From positions 62,001 through 126,000 of the forward strand of contig JAJDAZ010000026.1 in NCBI GenBank assembly GCA_029261595.1: a DNA stretch of 64,000 nucleotides. The letters run 5' to 3'. The notes under the pieces were generated by a model. The model searched no databases. It saw nothing but the letters and a program-made list of their open reading frames with translations, and had not been told where the DNA came from. Both the position numbers and the translations under genes were made by a program. Below are positions 41,288-52,122 of this stretch, one piece after another. Source of the stretch: Nitrospinaceae bacterium. Lineage in GTDB: Bacteria; Nitrospinota; Nitrospinia; Nitrospinales; VA-1. Position 1 is the stretch's first letter, and the number at the start of each line of letters is the position of its first letter.

Positions 41288-41995
41288 TTACCTGAAGCAT
41301 TTGTGCACCCTCACGGAAATGAGGGACAGGTATTTTTCGGTATCCTCCGGGCTCACCTCGTTTTGCGCCAATCGAATGAGGGTGCGGGTGACTTTGCGGG
41401 AAGACAAGGCCTTTTTGACTTTCCATGATTTGGGGATGATATAAAGCAGGCTCCCTTTCTTTTTAACTTCGATCAGCTCGGGATTTTCCACTTCTACCTT
41501 AAATTTGGCGCCGCTCATTTTGGTGTCCACTATCTGGGTGTCCATGAGGCAGGCATTGACAGTGAGATAATTTTTGGCCAGAAACGAACGCAAATAAGCA
41601 GTCACTTCTTCGACCTGAGTTTCGCTGAGTTCGAAGCTGGGCATGCCGGTTTCGGAAATTCCATTGTGGATGGCTGACCGAATCGAATGGTCGGAAATGC
41701 GGCTCATCACTTTGGCATCGGTAAAGTCCCGCGGTTTGGGGTCGAGCCCTTCCGCAAGAAACCCGTTGCCGTCTCCCTGAATGCCGTGGCACATCACGCA
41801 ACCCATTTCCTGATAAATCAGTTCGCCTTTGGAAGTTGGTTTGGGTTCCGGCAAGTCACTGAACTGCTTGTAGCCGGTCAATGCGTTTGCATTGGCGCTA
41901 AACAGTAACATGGTTACTACGGAAACGGTCCTCACCGCACCTTTAAAAAAACCGGCAAACTTGAAAAAAGTCTCGTGCTTCATGAATTCTGTCAC
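41288..41995 (-). CDS. Mono-heme cytochrome c with additional C-terminal domain
   Basis: GELIYQEMGCVMCHGIQGDGNGFLAEGLDPKPRDFTD; secretion signal. Confidence 0.85.
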   Translation of the reverse strand: MTEFMKHETFFKFAGFFKGAVRTVSVVTMLLFSANANALTGYKQFSDLPEPKPTSKGELIYQEMGCVMCHGIQGDGNGFLAEGLDPKPRDFTDAKVMSRISDHSIRSAIHNGISETGMPSFELSETQVEEVTAYLRSFLAKNYLTVNACLMDTQIVDTKMSGAKFKVEVENPELIEVKKKGSLLYIIPKSWKVKKALSSRKVTRTLIRLAQNEVSPEDTEKYLSLISVRVHKCFR

Positions 41996-42376
41996 CTTTT
42001 CGAAATATTAATATTTGCTATGTTTTCATAGGCTTGTTCCTACCGGATTCAGGTAGAGCCGATCTAATATGCACTCCTTATGCCAATATATGACCTGGAA
42101 AGGGATTCTGCGTAACCAGCGTTTTTTTAAGGACACTTCAGGAGGTAGGCTAATAACTCATTGATATTACATAAATTTTTTGACAAAAACCGGACGACGA
42201 TGTATCAATTTTTCACACTTAGAGACCATTTTCAAAACGGTTGTCTTACATTGGAGGGATTAAACAACTTCCACCGGACCTCTCTTTTGGTGTGCAGTTA
42301 TATTATTGAAAAAATAGAATTTACCTTAAGTTTAAGTATAATAGCAATGGTTAAATATTAATCGGATTAATTTTTC

Positions 42377-43258
42377 ATGGAAAATATCCTCAAAAACTAT
42401 ACAAATTTCTTAAAAATTGAAAAACGATATTCTGCCAATACGGTGGAAGCATATCGTCGGGATATTTCCCGATTTCTGCAATTTGCAGGGGAGGGTCCGG
42501 TGGAAGCATTTGACTCAACGCAGATACGCTCCTATTTATTGAAATGCCTGGAAGAGGGGCGCAATTCCAGATCAACCGCCCGGTATTTGTCATCGTTGAA
42601 ATCATTCTTCAATTTTTTGTGCGCGGAGGATTACCTCAAGGATAATCCGGCTAAAATCCTGGAATCCCCCAAATTGTGGCGCAAGCTCCCCAACGTCATC
42701 AGTCTGGATGAGGTGGAAGCGCTTCTTGCCTGTCCCGATCCGAAAACCCTCAACGGAATCCGCGATAAAGCCATGCTGGAGGTGCTTTATGCCACAGGGC
42801 TCCGGGTTTCCGAGTTGGTTTCCTTAAAAGTGAGCGATGTGGACCTTCAGGTCGGGTTTTTGAGATCGCTGGGGAAGGGATCGAAAGAGCGGGTGGTTCC
42901 TTTAGGAGCGGTCGCCCAGGAAGCGGTGCAGGATTATTTGGACGTCGCCCGCCGGAGCCTGTTGAATGGGAAAACGGCTCACGAGCTATTTATCACCCGA
43001 CTGGGGCGCAAAATGACCCGTCAGTGTTTCTGGAAAACGCTTAAAACCTATGCCCTGAAAGCCAATCTCAAATCAAGCGTTTCTCCGCACACCTTGCGGC
43101 ATGCATTTGCCACCCATCTTCTGGAGCGGGGGGCCGATTTGCGCTCGGTTCAGGAAATGCTGGGTCATTCGGATATTTCCACCACACAGATTTACACCCA
43201 TATCCTTCAGGACAGGATGCGGGCGGTGCATGATAAATTTCACCCCCGCGCCGGATGA
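42377..43258 (+). CDS. xerD: Tyrosine recombinase XerC/XerD
   Basis: ATGLRVSEL, HTLRHAFATHLLERGADLRSVQEMLGHSDISTTQIYTHI. Confidence 0.93.
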   Translation: MENILKNYTNFLKIEKRYSANTVEAYRRDISRFLQFAGEGPVEAFDSTQIRSYLLKCLEEGRNSRSTARYLSSLKSFFNFLCAEDYLKDNPAKILESPKLWRKLPNVISLDEVEALLACPDPKTLNGIRDKAMLEVLYATGLRVSELVSLKVSDVDLQVGFLRSLGKGSKERVVPLGAVAQEAVQDYLDVARRSLLNGKTAHELFITRLGRKMTRQCFWKTLKTYALKANLKSSVSPHTLRHAFATHLLERGADLRSVQEMLGHSDISTTQIYTHILQDRMRAVHDKFHPRAG

Positions 43259-43400
43259 AGGCAGGCTGAATAGTTTGGTTAAATACATTTTTCTTGACTG
43301 GTATTTTATTTACAGCTAACATCCACCTACCTGAATATCCTTCCCTTGAACCCACGGATATTTAAAGAGTTCTTAAAATTCCGTTCTTCCTGATCGACGT

Positions 43401-43940
43401 ATGCTTTTTGTCATTGACGAAATTCCCACAGCAGGTTTGAATTTCTCGGTGGTAAAGAAAAAGGAGGAGTTTGCTATTGATCCCCTGGAGTATTCTCTGG
43501 TCGGGGATATAGAGGTTGCGGGAACTCTTAGTTTGAGTGGAAAGGATGTTTATTTATCGGGTGCGATAAAAACAGAGTTGAAATTAAATTGCTCCCGTTG
43601 TCTGGAGCCTTTTCAGTTTCCGGTGGAAAGCAAAGTGACGGCTCATTTTGTTCCCCGAGAAGAACCTGATAAAGACTCTGTCGAGCATCCGGAAGTGGAG
43701 CTGTCCACTTCTGATATCGATATCGAATATTACGACGGGAACCGGGTTGATATCCATCAACCGGTCCATGATCAAATATTGCTGGCACTGCCCTTTGTGG
43801 CGGCTTGCCGAAAAGATTGCAAGGGGTTGTGTAGTGAATGCGGGGCCAATTTGAACAAGGGTCCTTGCGGCTGTAGCCCGGACGGTCCGGTGGATCTCCG
43901 GTTGGATGTTTTACGGTCTTTAAAAGAAAAGTTAAAGTGA
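43401..43940 (+). CDS. yceD: YceD/DUF177 family protein
   Basis: LNCSRCLEPFQFPV; CRKDCKGLCSECGANLNKGPCGC; directly upstream of rpmF. Confidence 0.92.
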   Translation: MLFVIDEIPTAGLNFSVVKKKEEFAIDPLEYSLVGDIEVAGTLSLSGKDVYLSGAIKTELKLNCSRCLEPFQFPVESKVTAHFVPREEPDKDSVEHPEVELSTSDIDIEYYDGNRVDIHQPVHDQILLALPFVAACRKDCKGLCSECGANLNKGPCGCSPDGPVDLRLDVLRSLKEKLK

Positions 43941-43994
43941 GTTTTGGTGGTGCAGGTTTTCAAGTCTGCGCCTGATTAAAGCTAAGGAGGAAAA

Positions 43995-44177
43995 ATGGCA
44001 GTACCAAAGAAAAAAATGTCAAAATCAAGACGGGGAATGAGGCGGTCGCATGACAAACTCAGCATGCCGTCCTTCAGTGAATGCCCTCAATGTCATGAGA
44101 TCAAACGGCCACACCATATTTGTGCTCATTGCGGTTATTACAAAGGAAGAGAAATCATGGAAGTGGTGGAAGCCTGA
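43995..44177 (+). CDS. rpmF: 50S ribosomal protein L32
   Basis: [47 protein letters not shown]. Confidence 0.97.
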   Translation: MAVPKKKMSKSRRGMRRSHDKLSMPSFSECPQCHEIKRPHHICAHCGYYKGREIMEVVEA

Positions 44178-44211
44178 CTTGAGCTCCGGCAGTGACGCTG
44201 ACGTTGTTATC

Positions 44212-44244
44212 AATGCCGTTTCAATAAAAATAGCGGCATTTTAT
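44212..44244 (+). terminator. Weak stem-loop between rpmF and plsX (terminator or attenuator-like)
   Basis: aatgccg/cggcatt stem followed by ttat. Confidence 0.4.
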
Positions 44245-44386
44245 GTTGGGTTTACAAAAGAGCCCGGCAAGCCGTTGCTCGTCCTGAATTGAACCACCCT
44301 TTTTTCCAGGCAATTTCATTGCCCCGGCAAATCATTAAAATTTCTCGGTTGGTTCGTGTCTTTAAAAGCGGGGAGCCTCAACAAAA

Positions 44387-45517
44387 ATGAAAATAGCTGT
44401 CGATGCTATGGGAGGCGATCATGCTCCGGAAGCCATTGTGGAGGGGGCTGTCCTTGCCGCAAGAGAGTATGGTACAGAAATCATTCTGACCGGCCCCGCT
44501 GACCGGGTTCAGGAAGAGTTGGAAAAACACAAAGATCATTCCAGTTTACCCATTCGGGTGGAACACGCCGAGCAAGTCGTGGGAATGGATGAAGCTCCCG
44601 GCAAGGTGTTAAGGAATAAAAAGAAGTCCTCCATGAAAATCGGCGTGGACCTGGTGAAATCCGGGGAAGCTGCCGCTTTTGTCAGTGCCGGGAATACAGG
44701 AGCCGTTCTCGCATATTGCACCATTATTTTACGCCCCTTGAAAGGCGTGGACCGACCCGCCATCGCCATACAGCTCCCGACCCTTAAGGGCACGTCCATT
44801 CTTTTGGATGCAGGAGCAAACGTGGATTGTAAAACCACGCAACTGTTTCAGTTTGGAATCATGGGGCATGTTTTTGCCAAATACATCCTCGAAAAAGAAA
44901 ACCCCGAGGTTGGCTTGTTGAGCATTGGTGAAGAGGACAGCAAGGGCAACGAAATAACCAAAGAAGTTTTTCAGATGTTGAAGAGCAGTCACATTAACTT
45001 TATTGGCAACCTGGAAGGCAAGGAAGTCTACCGGGGCAATGCCGATGTAATTGTCTGTGACGGCTTCACCGGCAACGTGGCCCTCAAGATCAGCGAAAGC
45101 CTGGCCGAAATGATCGGTGCTAACTTGAAAAGTATATTTAAGACAAACTGGGCAAGTAAGCTGGGCTACTTTTTTCTGAAATCTCACCTGGAAGAGTTCA
45201 AAAAAAAAGTCGACTATTCCGAAACAGGAGGCGCTCCACTTTTAGGAATCAACGGGGTATGCATCATTGCCCACGGGAGTTCTTCGTCCAAGGCGATCAA
45301 AAACGCCATTAAAGGGGCAAAGGATCTGATCGATAAAAAAATCAATCAACACATTCAGGATGACATTGAATTCAACCTTGAAGAGCGCAAGGGAGGATTA
45401 TGGAATTCGATCAAACACATCGCTTTTGGCGAAGAAGACAAGGACAATGGCAACGCCACTCCGGAACTTCAAGAACCAGCAGAAAGTAAAAAAGAAACGT
45501 CCGACCCGGACTCTTAA
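44387..45517 (+). CDS. plsX: Phosphate acyltransferase PlsX
   Basis: MKIAVDAMGGDHAPEAIVEGAVLA; FVSAGNTGAVLA; DGFTGNVALK. Confidence 0.96.
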   Translation: MKIAVDAMGGDHAPEAIVEGAVLAAREYGTEIILTGPADRVQEELEKHKDHSSLPIRVEHAEQVVGMDEAPGKVLRNKKKSSMKIGVDLVKSGEAAAFVSAGNTGAVLAYCTIILRPLKGVDRPAIAIQLPTLKGTSILLDAGANVDCKTTQLFQFGIMGHVFAKYILEKENPEVGLLSIGEEDSKGNEITKEVFQMLKSSHINFIGNLEGKEVYRGNADVIVCDGFTGNVALKISESLAEMIGANLKSIFKTNWASKLGYFFLKSHLEEFKKKVDYSETGGAPLLGINGVCIIAHGSSSSKAIKNAIKGAKDLIDKKINQHIQDDIEFNLEERKGGLWNSIKHIAFGEEDKDNGNATPELQEPAESKKETSDPDS

Positions 45518-45537
45518 CACATCACACTTCTTAATCC

Positions 45538-46539
45538 ATGCCAGAACACTCCATGTGCCAGGCTGAAATAGCCGGAACGGGCTCCTATCTGCCTGAGACT
45601 ATTTTGACCAACTTCGACCTGGAAAAAAAGTTGAACACGTCCGATGAATGGATACGCACCCGAACGGGGATCGTCGAAAGGCGGATTGCCGGTAAAGAGG
45701 AGTCGTCTTCGGTTTTGGCGGCGCATGCGGCCCGCAAAGCTTTGGAATCGGCAAACATAAAGCCGGAGGAGGTGGATATCATCATTGTCTGCACCTCCAC
45801 GCCAGACATTCTTTTCCCCTCCACCGCCTGTTTTGTGCAAAAAGAAATCGGTGCGACCCGTTCGGCGGCTTTTGATATTTCTGCCGTGTGCTCCGGATTT
45901 GTATACGGTTTGTCCATTGCCGAGCAATACATTAAAAGCGGCCGTTACCGGAATGTTCTGGTGATAGGCAGTGAAGTCAACTCACGAATCGTCGATTGGA
46001 CCGACCGAAGCACCTGCATTTTGTTCGGAGATGGGGCCGGAGCAGTCGTCCTGAAACGAAAAGAATCCACCGAATCGTGTGGTCTCCTGTCTTCCCACAT
46101 CTATTCCGATGGAAATTTATCCAGCCTGATTGAAGTACCTAAAGCGATAGGACGCTCCAATGGTTTGGGGGACAACGACAATCCGGATAAATTTCATATT
46201 AGAATGTCCGGCAATGCCACGTTTAAAGTCGCTGTGAAACGAATGACCGAAGTCTGCCTGGAAGCCCTGGAATATAACGGGCTCAGCAAAGAGGATGTCG
46301 ATCTGATCGTTCCTCATCAGGCCAACCAGAGAATCATCGACGCGGTTTTAAAGAAACTGGAAATTTCATCAGAGAAAGTCTTCATCAACATTCACAAATA
46401 CGGCAACACGTCAGCGGCTTCCATACCCATCGCGCTGGATGAAGCCAAAAGGGCAGGGCGCATACAGCCCGGATGCCTGATGCTGGTCATGGTGGTTGGC
46501 GCAGGCCTGACCTGGGGAGCGGCGGTGGTCCGATGGTAG
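45538..46539 (+). CDS. fabH: 3-oxoacyl-ACP synthase III
   Basis: AFDISAVCSGFVYGL; IVPHQANQRII; NKYGNTSAASIPIAL. Confidence 0.96.
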   Translation: MPEHSMCQAEIAGTGSYLPETILTNFDLEKKLNTSDEWIRTRTGIVERRIAGKEESSSVLAAHAARKALESANIKPEEVDIIIVCTSTPDILFPSTACFVQKEIGATRSAAFDISAVCSGFVYGLSIAEQYIKSGRYRNVLVIGSEVNSRIVDWTDRSTCILFGDGAGAVVLKRKESTESCGLLSSHIYSDGNLSSLIEVPKAIGRSNGLGDNDNPDKFHIRMSGNATFKVAVKRMTEVCLEALEYNGLSKEDVDLIVPHQANQRIIDAVLKKLEISSEKVFINIHKYGNTSAASIPIALDEAKRAGRIQPGCLMLVMVVGAGLTWGAAVVRW

Positions 46540-47474
46540 GCATCGCTTATATTTTTCCGGGGCAGGGCTCCCAGTTTGTAGGAATGGGAAAAGAATTTTA
46601 CGACACCGTTCCGGTGGCCCGCGACATGTATGATCAGGCCAGCGATGCTCTCGGGGTGGATATAAAATCCATTTGTTTTAATGGCCCGGAAGAAGTATTG
46701 AATCTCACTGAAAACACCCAGCCCGCCATCCTCATCCACAGTATAATAGCCTTGAAAATGCTGAGGGAACATGATACTAATTGCATACTGGCGGCGGGTC
46801 ATAGTTTGGGAGAATTCTCCGCACTGGTAGCGGCGGGGGCAATAAGTTTTCTCGATGCTGCGCGGCTTGTTCAGCTTCGTGGGCGCTTTATGCAGGAGGC
46901 GGTTCCTGTCGGCGTGGGTTCCATGGCCGCCATCATTGGAATGTCGGCGGACGCTATTCAGACGCTTTGTGAAGAGGCTTCTACCGATGACAGTCAGGTT
47001 CAACTGGCCAACTTGAACAGCCCCGAGCAGACGGTCATTGCCGGGCATAAGGAGCCGGTCGAAAAGGTCGCCAGTCGAGCTAAAGAGTCGGGAGCGAAAA
47101 AGTCAATCATTTTGCCCGTCAGCGCACCTTTTCATTGTTCCCTGATGAAGCCAGCCGAAATCAAGTTGCAAAAGGAACTTGAAACAACGAGTATTCAGGA
47201 TCTGTCCTTTCCTGTCATCACCAATGTCGATGCGAAACCCAACACCAGCGGTGAAGAGGCTAAAATTGCTTTAAGGAAGCAAGTGTGCGGTTCGGTGAGA
47301 TGGGTGGAAACCATGCAGTGCATTGTGGACCAGGGAATTCATACGGTGGTTGAATTGGGTCCTGGAAAAGTTCTTTCCGGCCTGATGAGGCGGTTTGATA
47401 AAAGCATAAATTGTCATCAAGTACACGATCCTGAATCATTGGAAAAAACGGTATCTGCGCTCAAACAAATTTAG
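46533..47474 (+). CDS. fabD: Malonyl CoA-acyl carrier protein transacylase
   Basis: IFPGQGSQFVGMGKEF; GHSLGEFSALVAAGAISF; PVSAPFHCSLM. Confidence 0.95.
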   Translation: MVGIAYIFPGQGSQFVGMGKEFYDTVPVARDMYDQASDALGVDIKSICFNGPEEVLNLTENTQPAILIHSIIALKMLREHDTNCILAAGHSLGEFSALVAAGAISFLDAARLVQLRGRFMQEAVPVGVGSMAAIIGMSADAIQTLCEEASTDDSQVQLANLNSPEQTVIAGHKEPVEKVASRAKESGAKKSIILPVSAPFHCSLMKPAEIKLQKELETTSIQDLSFPVITNVDAKPNTSGEEAKIALRKQVCGSVRWVETMQCIVDQGIHTVVELGPGKVLSGLMRRFDKSINCHQVHDPESLEKTVSALKQI

Positions 47475-47496
47475 TATGACTCGAAGGTAATTTTGG

Positions 47497-48237
47497 ATGG
47501 AACTTAAGGATCGTTTGGCTTTAATCACAGGAGGCGCCCAGGGAATTGGCCTGACCATTGCCGAAGAACTCGCCGGAGAAGGGGCGCATGTGATTCTTGG
47601 CGATGTGAATCAGGAGGGAGCGCAAAAGGCCGCAGACAGCATCAAGGAAAAAGGCGGGAACGCCTCGGCGGTTCGCCTGGATGTGTCCAACGCGGAGCAG
47701 GTTCAGGAAATTTTCAATTCCATTTCAAAAGAACACAAACCGCTGGATATTCTGGTGAACAATGCCGGTATCACCCGCGATGGGTTGATGGTTCGCATGA
47801 AGGAGTCGGATTGGGATCTGGTTCTGGCGATCAACCTTAAAGGAAGTTTTCTCTGTAGCCAGCAGGCCATCAAACAAATGATGAAGCAAAAGAAAGGAAC
47901 TATTGTTAATATAGCTTCCATCGTTGGCGTGATGGGAAATTTTGGCCAGGCAAACTATTCCGCTTCCAAAGCAGGGATCATCGGGCTCACCAAAACGACG
48001 GCTCGTGAATCCGCCGCACGAGGTATCACGGTGAATGCGGTGGCTCCGGGGTTTATTGACACCGAGATGACCCGTGTTCTGGAAGAGACAGTTAAAGAAA
48101 AGCTCATCGAACAAATTCCCCTGGCTCGTTTGGGTTTGCCTGAAGATATAGCTCGTTGTGTTGGTTTCTTAGTCTCAGACCGGGCAAATTATATTACCGG
48201 TCAGGTAATTAATGTTAATGGTGGTATGTTGATGTAA
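47497..48237 (+). CDS. fabG: 3-oxoacyl-ACP reductase
   Basis: [44 protein letters not shown]. Confidence 0.96.
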   Translation: MELKDRLALITGGAQGIGLTIAEELAGEGAHVILGDVNQEGAQKAADSIKEKGGNASAVRLDVSNAEQVQEIFNSISKEHKPLDILVNNAGITRDGLMVRMKESDWDLVLAINLKGSFLCSQQAIKQMMKQKKGTIVNIASIVGVMGNFGQANYSASKAGIIGLTKTTARESAARGITVNAVAPGFIDTEMTRVLEETVKEKLIEQIPLARLGLPEDIARCVGFLVSDRANYITGQVINVNGGMLM

Positions 48238-48260
48238 CACCTTTCAGGAGTTTTAAAATT

Positions 48261-48494
48261 ATGTCCGTTGAAGAAAAAGTTAAAGAGATAATCGTTGACC
48301 AGCTGGGCGTTGATGAAAAACAAGTATCGCCGCAAGCTTCCTTTATTGATGATCTGGGAGCGGATTCGCTGGACACGGTCGAACTGGTAATGGCTCTTGA
48401 AGAGGAATTTGATATCGAGATTCCCGATGAGGAAGCGGAGAAAATCGCTTCGGTTGAAAATGCCATTGATTATATTAAGAATCACACCAATTGA
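48261..48494 (+). CDS. acpP: Acyl carrier protein
   Basis: [35 protein letters not shown]. Confidence 0.97.
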   Translation: MSVEEKVKEIIVDQLGVDEKQVSPQASFIDDLGADSLDTVELVMALEEEFDIEIPDEEAEKIASVENAIDYIKNHTN

Positions 48495-48524
48495 TTTCAT
48501 CACCTCCGAATTATTTTGGGCTCC

Positions 48525-49763
48525 ATGAAAAGACGCGTTGTAGTCACCGGGATGGGAATCATCTCCCCATTGGGAATCGGGCTTAAAGATAATTGGGCGG
48601 CGATTACCGAAGGCAGGTCGGGGGTAGGACTTATCAGTAAGTTTGATACCGATTCTTTCCCCGTTAAAATTGCCGGTGAGGTCAAAGATTTCACCCCGGA
48701 AGATTACATCGGTCATAAAGATGTGAAAAAAATGGATACCTTTATCCATTTTGCTCTTGTCAGCAGCCAACTTGCCCTGAAGGATTCCGGATACGAGGTC
48801 ACCGAACAGAACGCCGAAAGAACCGGGGTTCTGGTCGGAGTCGGTCTGGGGGGGCTTCCTGCCATCGAAAAATATCACGACATTTATAAAGAAAAGGGCG
48901 TCCGCAAAATCACTCCCTTCTTTATCCCCATGTTGATCACGAATCTGGCCTCCGGGCAGATTTCGATCCATACCGGCGCTAAGGGTCCCAACACCTGCGT
49001 TTCGACAGCCTGTGCCACAGGGACTCATTCCATAGGTGATGCGGCCAAACTGATTCAATACGGGGAAGCCGATGCGATGATCGCCGGCGGAACCGAGGCT
49101 GTGATCACGCCCCTCGGTGTAGGTGGCTTCGCCGCAGCGAAAGCCCTGTCCACCCGAAATGACGATCCCCAGGGAGCCAGTCGGCCCTTTGACAAAGACC
49201 GCGATGGTTTTGTGATCGGCGAAGGGTGTGGAGTGGTGGTACTTGAGGAATTGGAGATGGCGAAGAAAAGGGGCGCAAAAATCTATGGGGAAATTGCCGG
49301 ATATGGCCTCAACAGCGACGCCTATCATATCACCGCCACAGACCCGGAAGGAAAAGGCGCGGCCCGGTGTCTGAATCTCGCGTTAAAAAGCGGCGAAATC
49401 AATGCGGAAGATATTGATTATATTAATGCTCACGGTACTTCCACTGGCGCAGACGCCACAGAAACCACCGCCATCAAATCGGTATTCGGAGACCATGCGC
49501 GGAAACTGGCGGTCAGCTCCACGAAATCCATGACCGGGCATCTTTTGGGAGCCGCAGGCGGGGTGGAGGCTATTTTTAGTCTCATGGCCTTGCACAAGGG
49601 GGTGATCCCCCCTACAATAAATTACGCCACTCCTGATCCTGAGTGTGACCTGGATTATGTCCCCAATCAGGCGCGGGAGAAAAAGATAAATTATTCCCTG
49701 TCAAATTCCTTCGGCTTTGGAGGAACCAACGGGGTTCTGATATTTAAGAAATGGATGAACTGA
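48525..49763 (+). CDS. fabF: 3-oxoacyl-ACP synthase II
   Basis: [57 protein letters not shown]. Confidence 0.96.
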   Translation: MKRRVVVTGMGIISPLGIGLKDNWAAITEGRSGVGLISKFDTDSFPVKIAGEVKDFTPEDYIGHKDVKKMDTFIHFALVSSQLALKDSGYEVTEQNAERTGVLVGVGLGGLPAIEKYHDIYKEKGVRKITPFFIPMLITNLASGQISIHTGAKGPNTCVSTACATGTHSIGDAAKLIQYGEADAMIAGGTEAVITPLGVGGFAAAKALSTRNDDPQGASRPFDKDRDGFVIGEGCGVVVLEELEMAKKRGAKIYGEIAGYGLNSDAYHITATDPEGKGAARCLNLALKSGEINAEDIDYINAHGTSTGADATETTAIKSVFGDHARKLAVSSTKSMTGHLLGAAGGVEAIFSLMALHKGVIPPTINYATPDPECDLDYVPNQAREKKINYSLSNSFGFGGTNGVLIFKKWMN

Positions 49764-49778
49764 TTTTTTTCGGGTTAC

Positions 49779-50486
49779 ATGGTAATAAAGGAACGCCAGG
49801 AAGAACTGGCCAAATTACAGGAAACGCTTGGCTATTTTTTCAAAGACGTCAAGCTTCTCAATAAAGCCCTGACGCACAAATCATTTGTGAATGAAACGGG
49901 AGAGGACCTCAAACATAACGAACGCTTTGAGTTTCTTGGAGATTCCGTTCTCGACCTGATTGTCAGCGAATACATGGTTCGCACCTACAGCGATTTTAAT
50001 GAAGGCGTGCTGTCAAAAATCAGAGCCGGGGTGGTGAATGAGTCCTGCCTGGCCAAACTTGCCGGAAATATTGATTTGGGCACTTATCTTCTGCTCGGCA
50101 GGGGCGAGGATATGTCGGGCGGCAGAAGCAAACCGTCGCTTTTGGCAAATGCTTTCGAGGCACTGGCAGGGGCGATCTATTACGACAGTGATTTGGACAC
50201 GGCGACGAAAATATTGCTTCCCAGCATCAAAGCAGAAGTGAACCGGTTCATAGAAACCCCAGAGTCCAGGGATTATAAAAGCGATTTGCAGGAATACACG
50301 CAAAACAAACTGACGTGCATTCCGTCTTACAAGGTTGCCAAAGAAACCGGACCCGACCACGAAAAGCAGTTTGAGGTTGTCGTCACGGTGAAAGACATGA
50401 AGTGGGGAACCGGAAAGGGGCGGAGCAAAAAAGAAGCCGAACAGACGGCGGCAAAAATAGCGTGGGAAGAATTTGTTAAAACTTAA
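49779..50486 (+). CDS. rnc: Ribonuclease III
   Basis: HNERFEFLGDSVLDLIVSEYM; C-terminal dsRBD GKGRSKKEAEQTAAKIAWEEF. Confidence 0.95.
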   Translation: MVIKERQEELAKLQETLGYFFKDVKLLNKALTHKSFVNETGEDLKHNERFEFLGDSVLDLIVSEYMVRTYSDFNEGVLSKIRAGVVNESCLAKLAGNIDLGTYLLLGRGEDMSGGRSKPSLLANAFEALAGAIYYDSDLDTATKILLPSIKAEVNRFIETPESRDYKSDLQEYTQNKLTCIPSYKVAKETGPDHEKQFEVVVTVKDMKWGTGKGRSKKEAEQTAAKIAWEEFVKT

Positions 50487-50528
50487 CCGGGTCATCATTC
50501 TTTACTGCAAGACAGGAGATCAGCTTTT

Positions 50529-50771
50529 ATGAGTGCAACAAAAGCCAAATTTTGTATCGGTCATCTGATTCATCATAAAATATTCGATTATCGGGGCATC
50601 ATCGTGGGCGTGGACCTCGAATTCAACAACTCCGATGAATGGTATGAGAAGGTCGCTAAAAGCAATCCTCCCAAGGACCAGCCCTGGTACCACGTCCGTG
50701 TCCATAACGGCGCAAATTATACCTATGTGGCCGAGCGGAATCTGGAAATCGATCAGGTGGTTTTAAACTGA
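50529..50771 (+). CDS. hspQ: Heat shock protein HspQ-like
   Basis: FCIGHLIHHKIFDYRGIIVGVDLEF ... DQPWYHVRV ... YVAERNLE. Confidence 0.9.
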   Translation: MSATKAKFCIGHLIHHKIFDYRGIIVGVDLEFNNSDEWYEKVAKSNPPKDQPWYHVRVHNGANYTYVAERNLEIDQVVLN

Positions 50772-50832
50772 CGGATGAATTGGGCAGTCTAGTGGGTTCA
50801 ATAATTTTGCCATAAACGGCACATGAGTATTC

Positions 50833-50865
50833 AGGCTCCGGTGACTACCGGAGCCTTTGTCGTTT
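50833..50865 (+). terminator. Rho-independent-like terminator after hspQ
   Basis: aggctccggt/accggagcct 10-bp stem, gact loop, ttgtcgttt tail. Confidence 0.75.
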
Positions 50866-50918
50866 CAAACCCACTGATATTTTTATTCATAATCGCGAAG
50901 AAATGTACACGAGGAAAA

Positions 50919-51296
50919 ATGGACCGCGCTCAATTTGAAAATCTATGGTTTTTAGGAAACGTAAGAATATCCGTTGACGATAAAAAGGCGGTCGTTGCCG
51001 TCTGGCAGGGACATCTGGGCAAGGGCAAAAAACGCAAGTTGATTCGAGGAGGCCTTTATACCCTGACCCTTATGGGCATTGGAATCTGGATCATGACCAA
51101 AGCCGAATTTGAGTTGAGCCCTGTGGAGATTGGGGTTTCCTGGTGGGGAGCGGTCCTCTTCGTCCTTGCCGCAGGAATTCCTTTCCTCATGAAAAACTCC
51201 GCCTCGCAAGCGGTTAAAAACAGTATCATCCGTGACCCGGAATTTTATAATTTAGCACAAGAGCTGGAAGTGTTTGAACTGGAAGAGTATGAATAG
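50919..51296 (+). CDS. Hypothetical two-TM protein
   Basis: Start at MDRAQFENLWFLGNV chosen because the upstream part of the ORF covers a terminator. Confidence 0.65.
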   Translation: MDRAQFENLWFLGNVRISVDDKKAVVAVWQGHLGKGKKRKLIRGGLYTLTLMGIGIWIMTKAEFELSPVEIGVSWWGAVLFVLAAGIPFLMKNSASQAVKNSIIRDPEFYNLAQELEVFELEEYE

Positions 51297-51324
51297 AATA
51301 AATGGCACAGATAAAAACTTTGTA

Positions 51325-51581
51325 ACCGCAAAGGCGCAGAGGACGCAAAGAAAACCGTAAGAAAAAATTGGAGAAGATTAACAGGATCAACGGGATGAAA
51401 ATAAATCCTTTCAGACGCTTAACCACAGATGGACACAGATAAACACAGATGAGGGGAAAAGCAGGCTCCCCATTCCGCGAAGTACCCGTGCCGGGCATGA
51501 AGGCAAAGGTGAAATATCACAAGGATTAGGTGAGGGTAGTAAGGGATTTTGGTTTCTTTGCGTCCTCTGCGCCTTTGCGGT
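51325..51581. repeat. Inverted-repeat-bounded intergenic repeat block
   Basis: accgcaaaggcgcagaggacgcaaagaaaacc at 51325-51356 and its reverse complement at 51551-51581; interior contains ccacagatggacacagataaacacagat. Confidence 0.85.
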
Positions 51582-51631
51582 AAAAATAGGCTTTTGATTT
51601 TTAATTTTATCAAAGCGTCAAAAGGAAACGA

Positions 51632-52006
51632 ATGAGCAAAAGCACCACCACCTATTGGAATGTATTGAGCGCAGAAAACGCCGGCAAATGGGAGCCCATT
51701 GAAGGATCGGATGGGATGCTTGAGCAATTGACACTGGCTATGGATGAAGTGACCGGTGATTACACCCGGCTGACTCGTTTCAAAGCCGGGGCGGATACGA
51801 AAAAATTCGGCAGTAAGTCGCACGATTACCCTGAAGAGATTTATATTATAAAAGGCCGACTCTATGATGAAGCTTTCGATATGTGGTTGGAAGCGGGTCA
51901 TTATGCCAGCCGACCACCGGGTGAAGTGCATGGACCCTTTATCTGTGAAGAAGAATGCCTGGTCATGGAAGTCTCGTTTCCCAGTCAAGCGGGAAGGGCC
52001 ACTTAA
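51632..52006 (+). CDS. Cupin domain protein
   Basis: EEIYIIKGRLYDEAFDMWLEAGHYASRPPGEVHGPF. Confidence 0.85.
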   Translation: MSKSTTTYWNVLSAENAGKWEPIEGSDGMLEQLTLAMDEVTGDYTRLTRFKAGADTKKFGSKSHDYPEEIYIIKGRLYDEAFDMWLEAGHYASRPPGEVHGPFICEEECLVMEVSFPSQAGRAT

Positions 52007-52122
52007 CAATCGCATCAAAATAATTTCAATTTTTAGCAGAATTTTCATTCGGTAATCTACGTAGGATCGAGGGTATTTTCCGATCCATATGAACAATATT
52101 GGATGTTTCCTAAGGACATTGT

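Noticed and set aside
42306-42355. dif-like site upstream of the xerC/D gene (cttaagtttaag palindrome)
   Set aside because: Too short, and it does not match the dif consensus arms; more likely an AT-rich promoter region.
46392-47048. 218-aa minus-strand ORF opposite fabH/fabD
   Set aside because: Shadow ORF; the sense genes have clear motifs.
48201-49328. 375-aa minus-strand ORF
   Set aside because: Antisense to acpP and fabF; no domain support.
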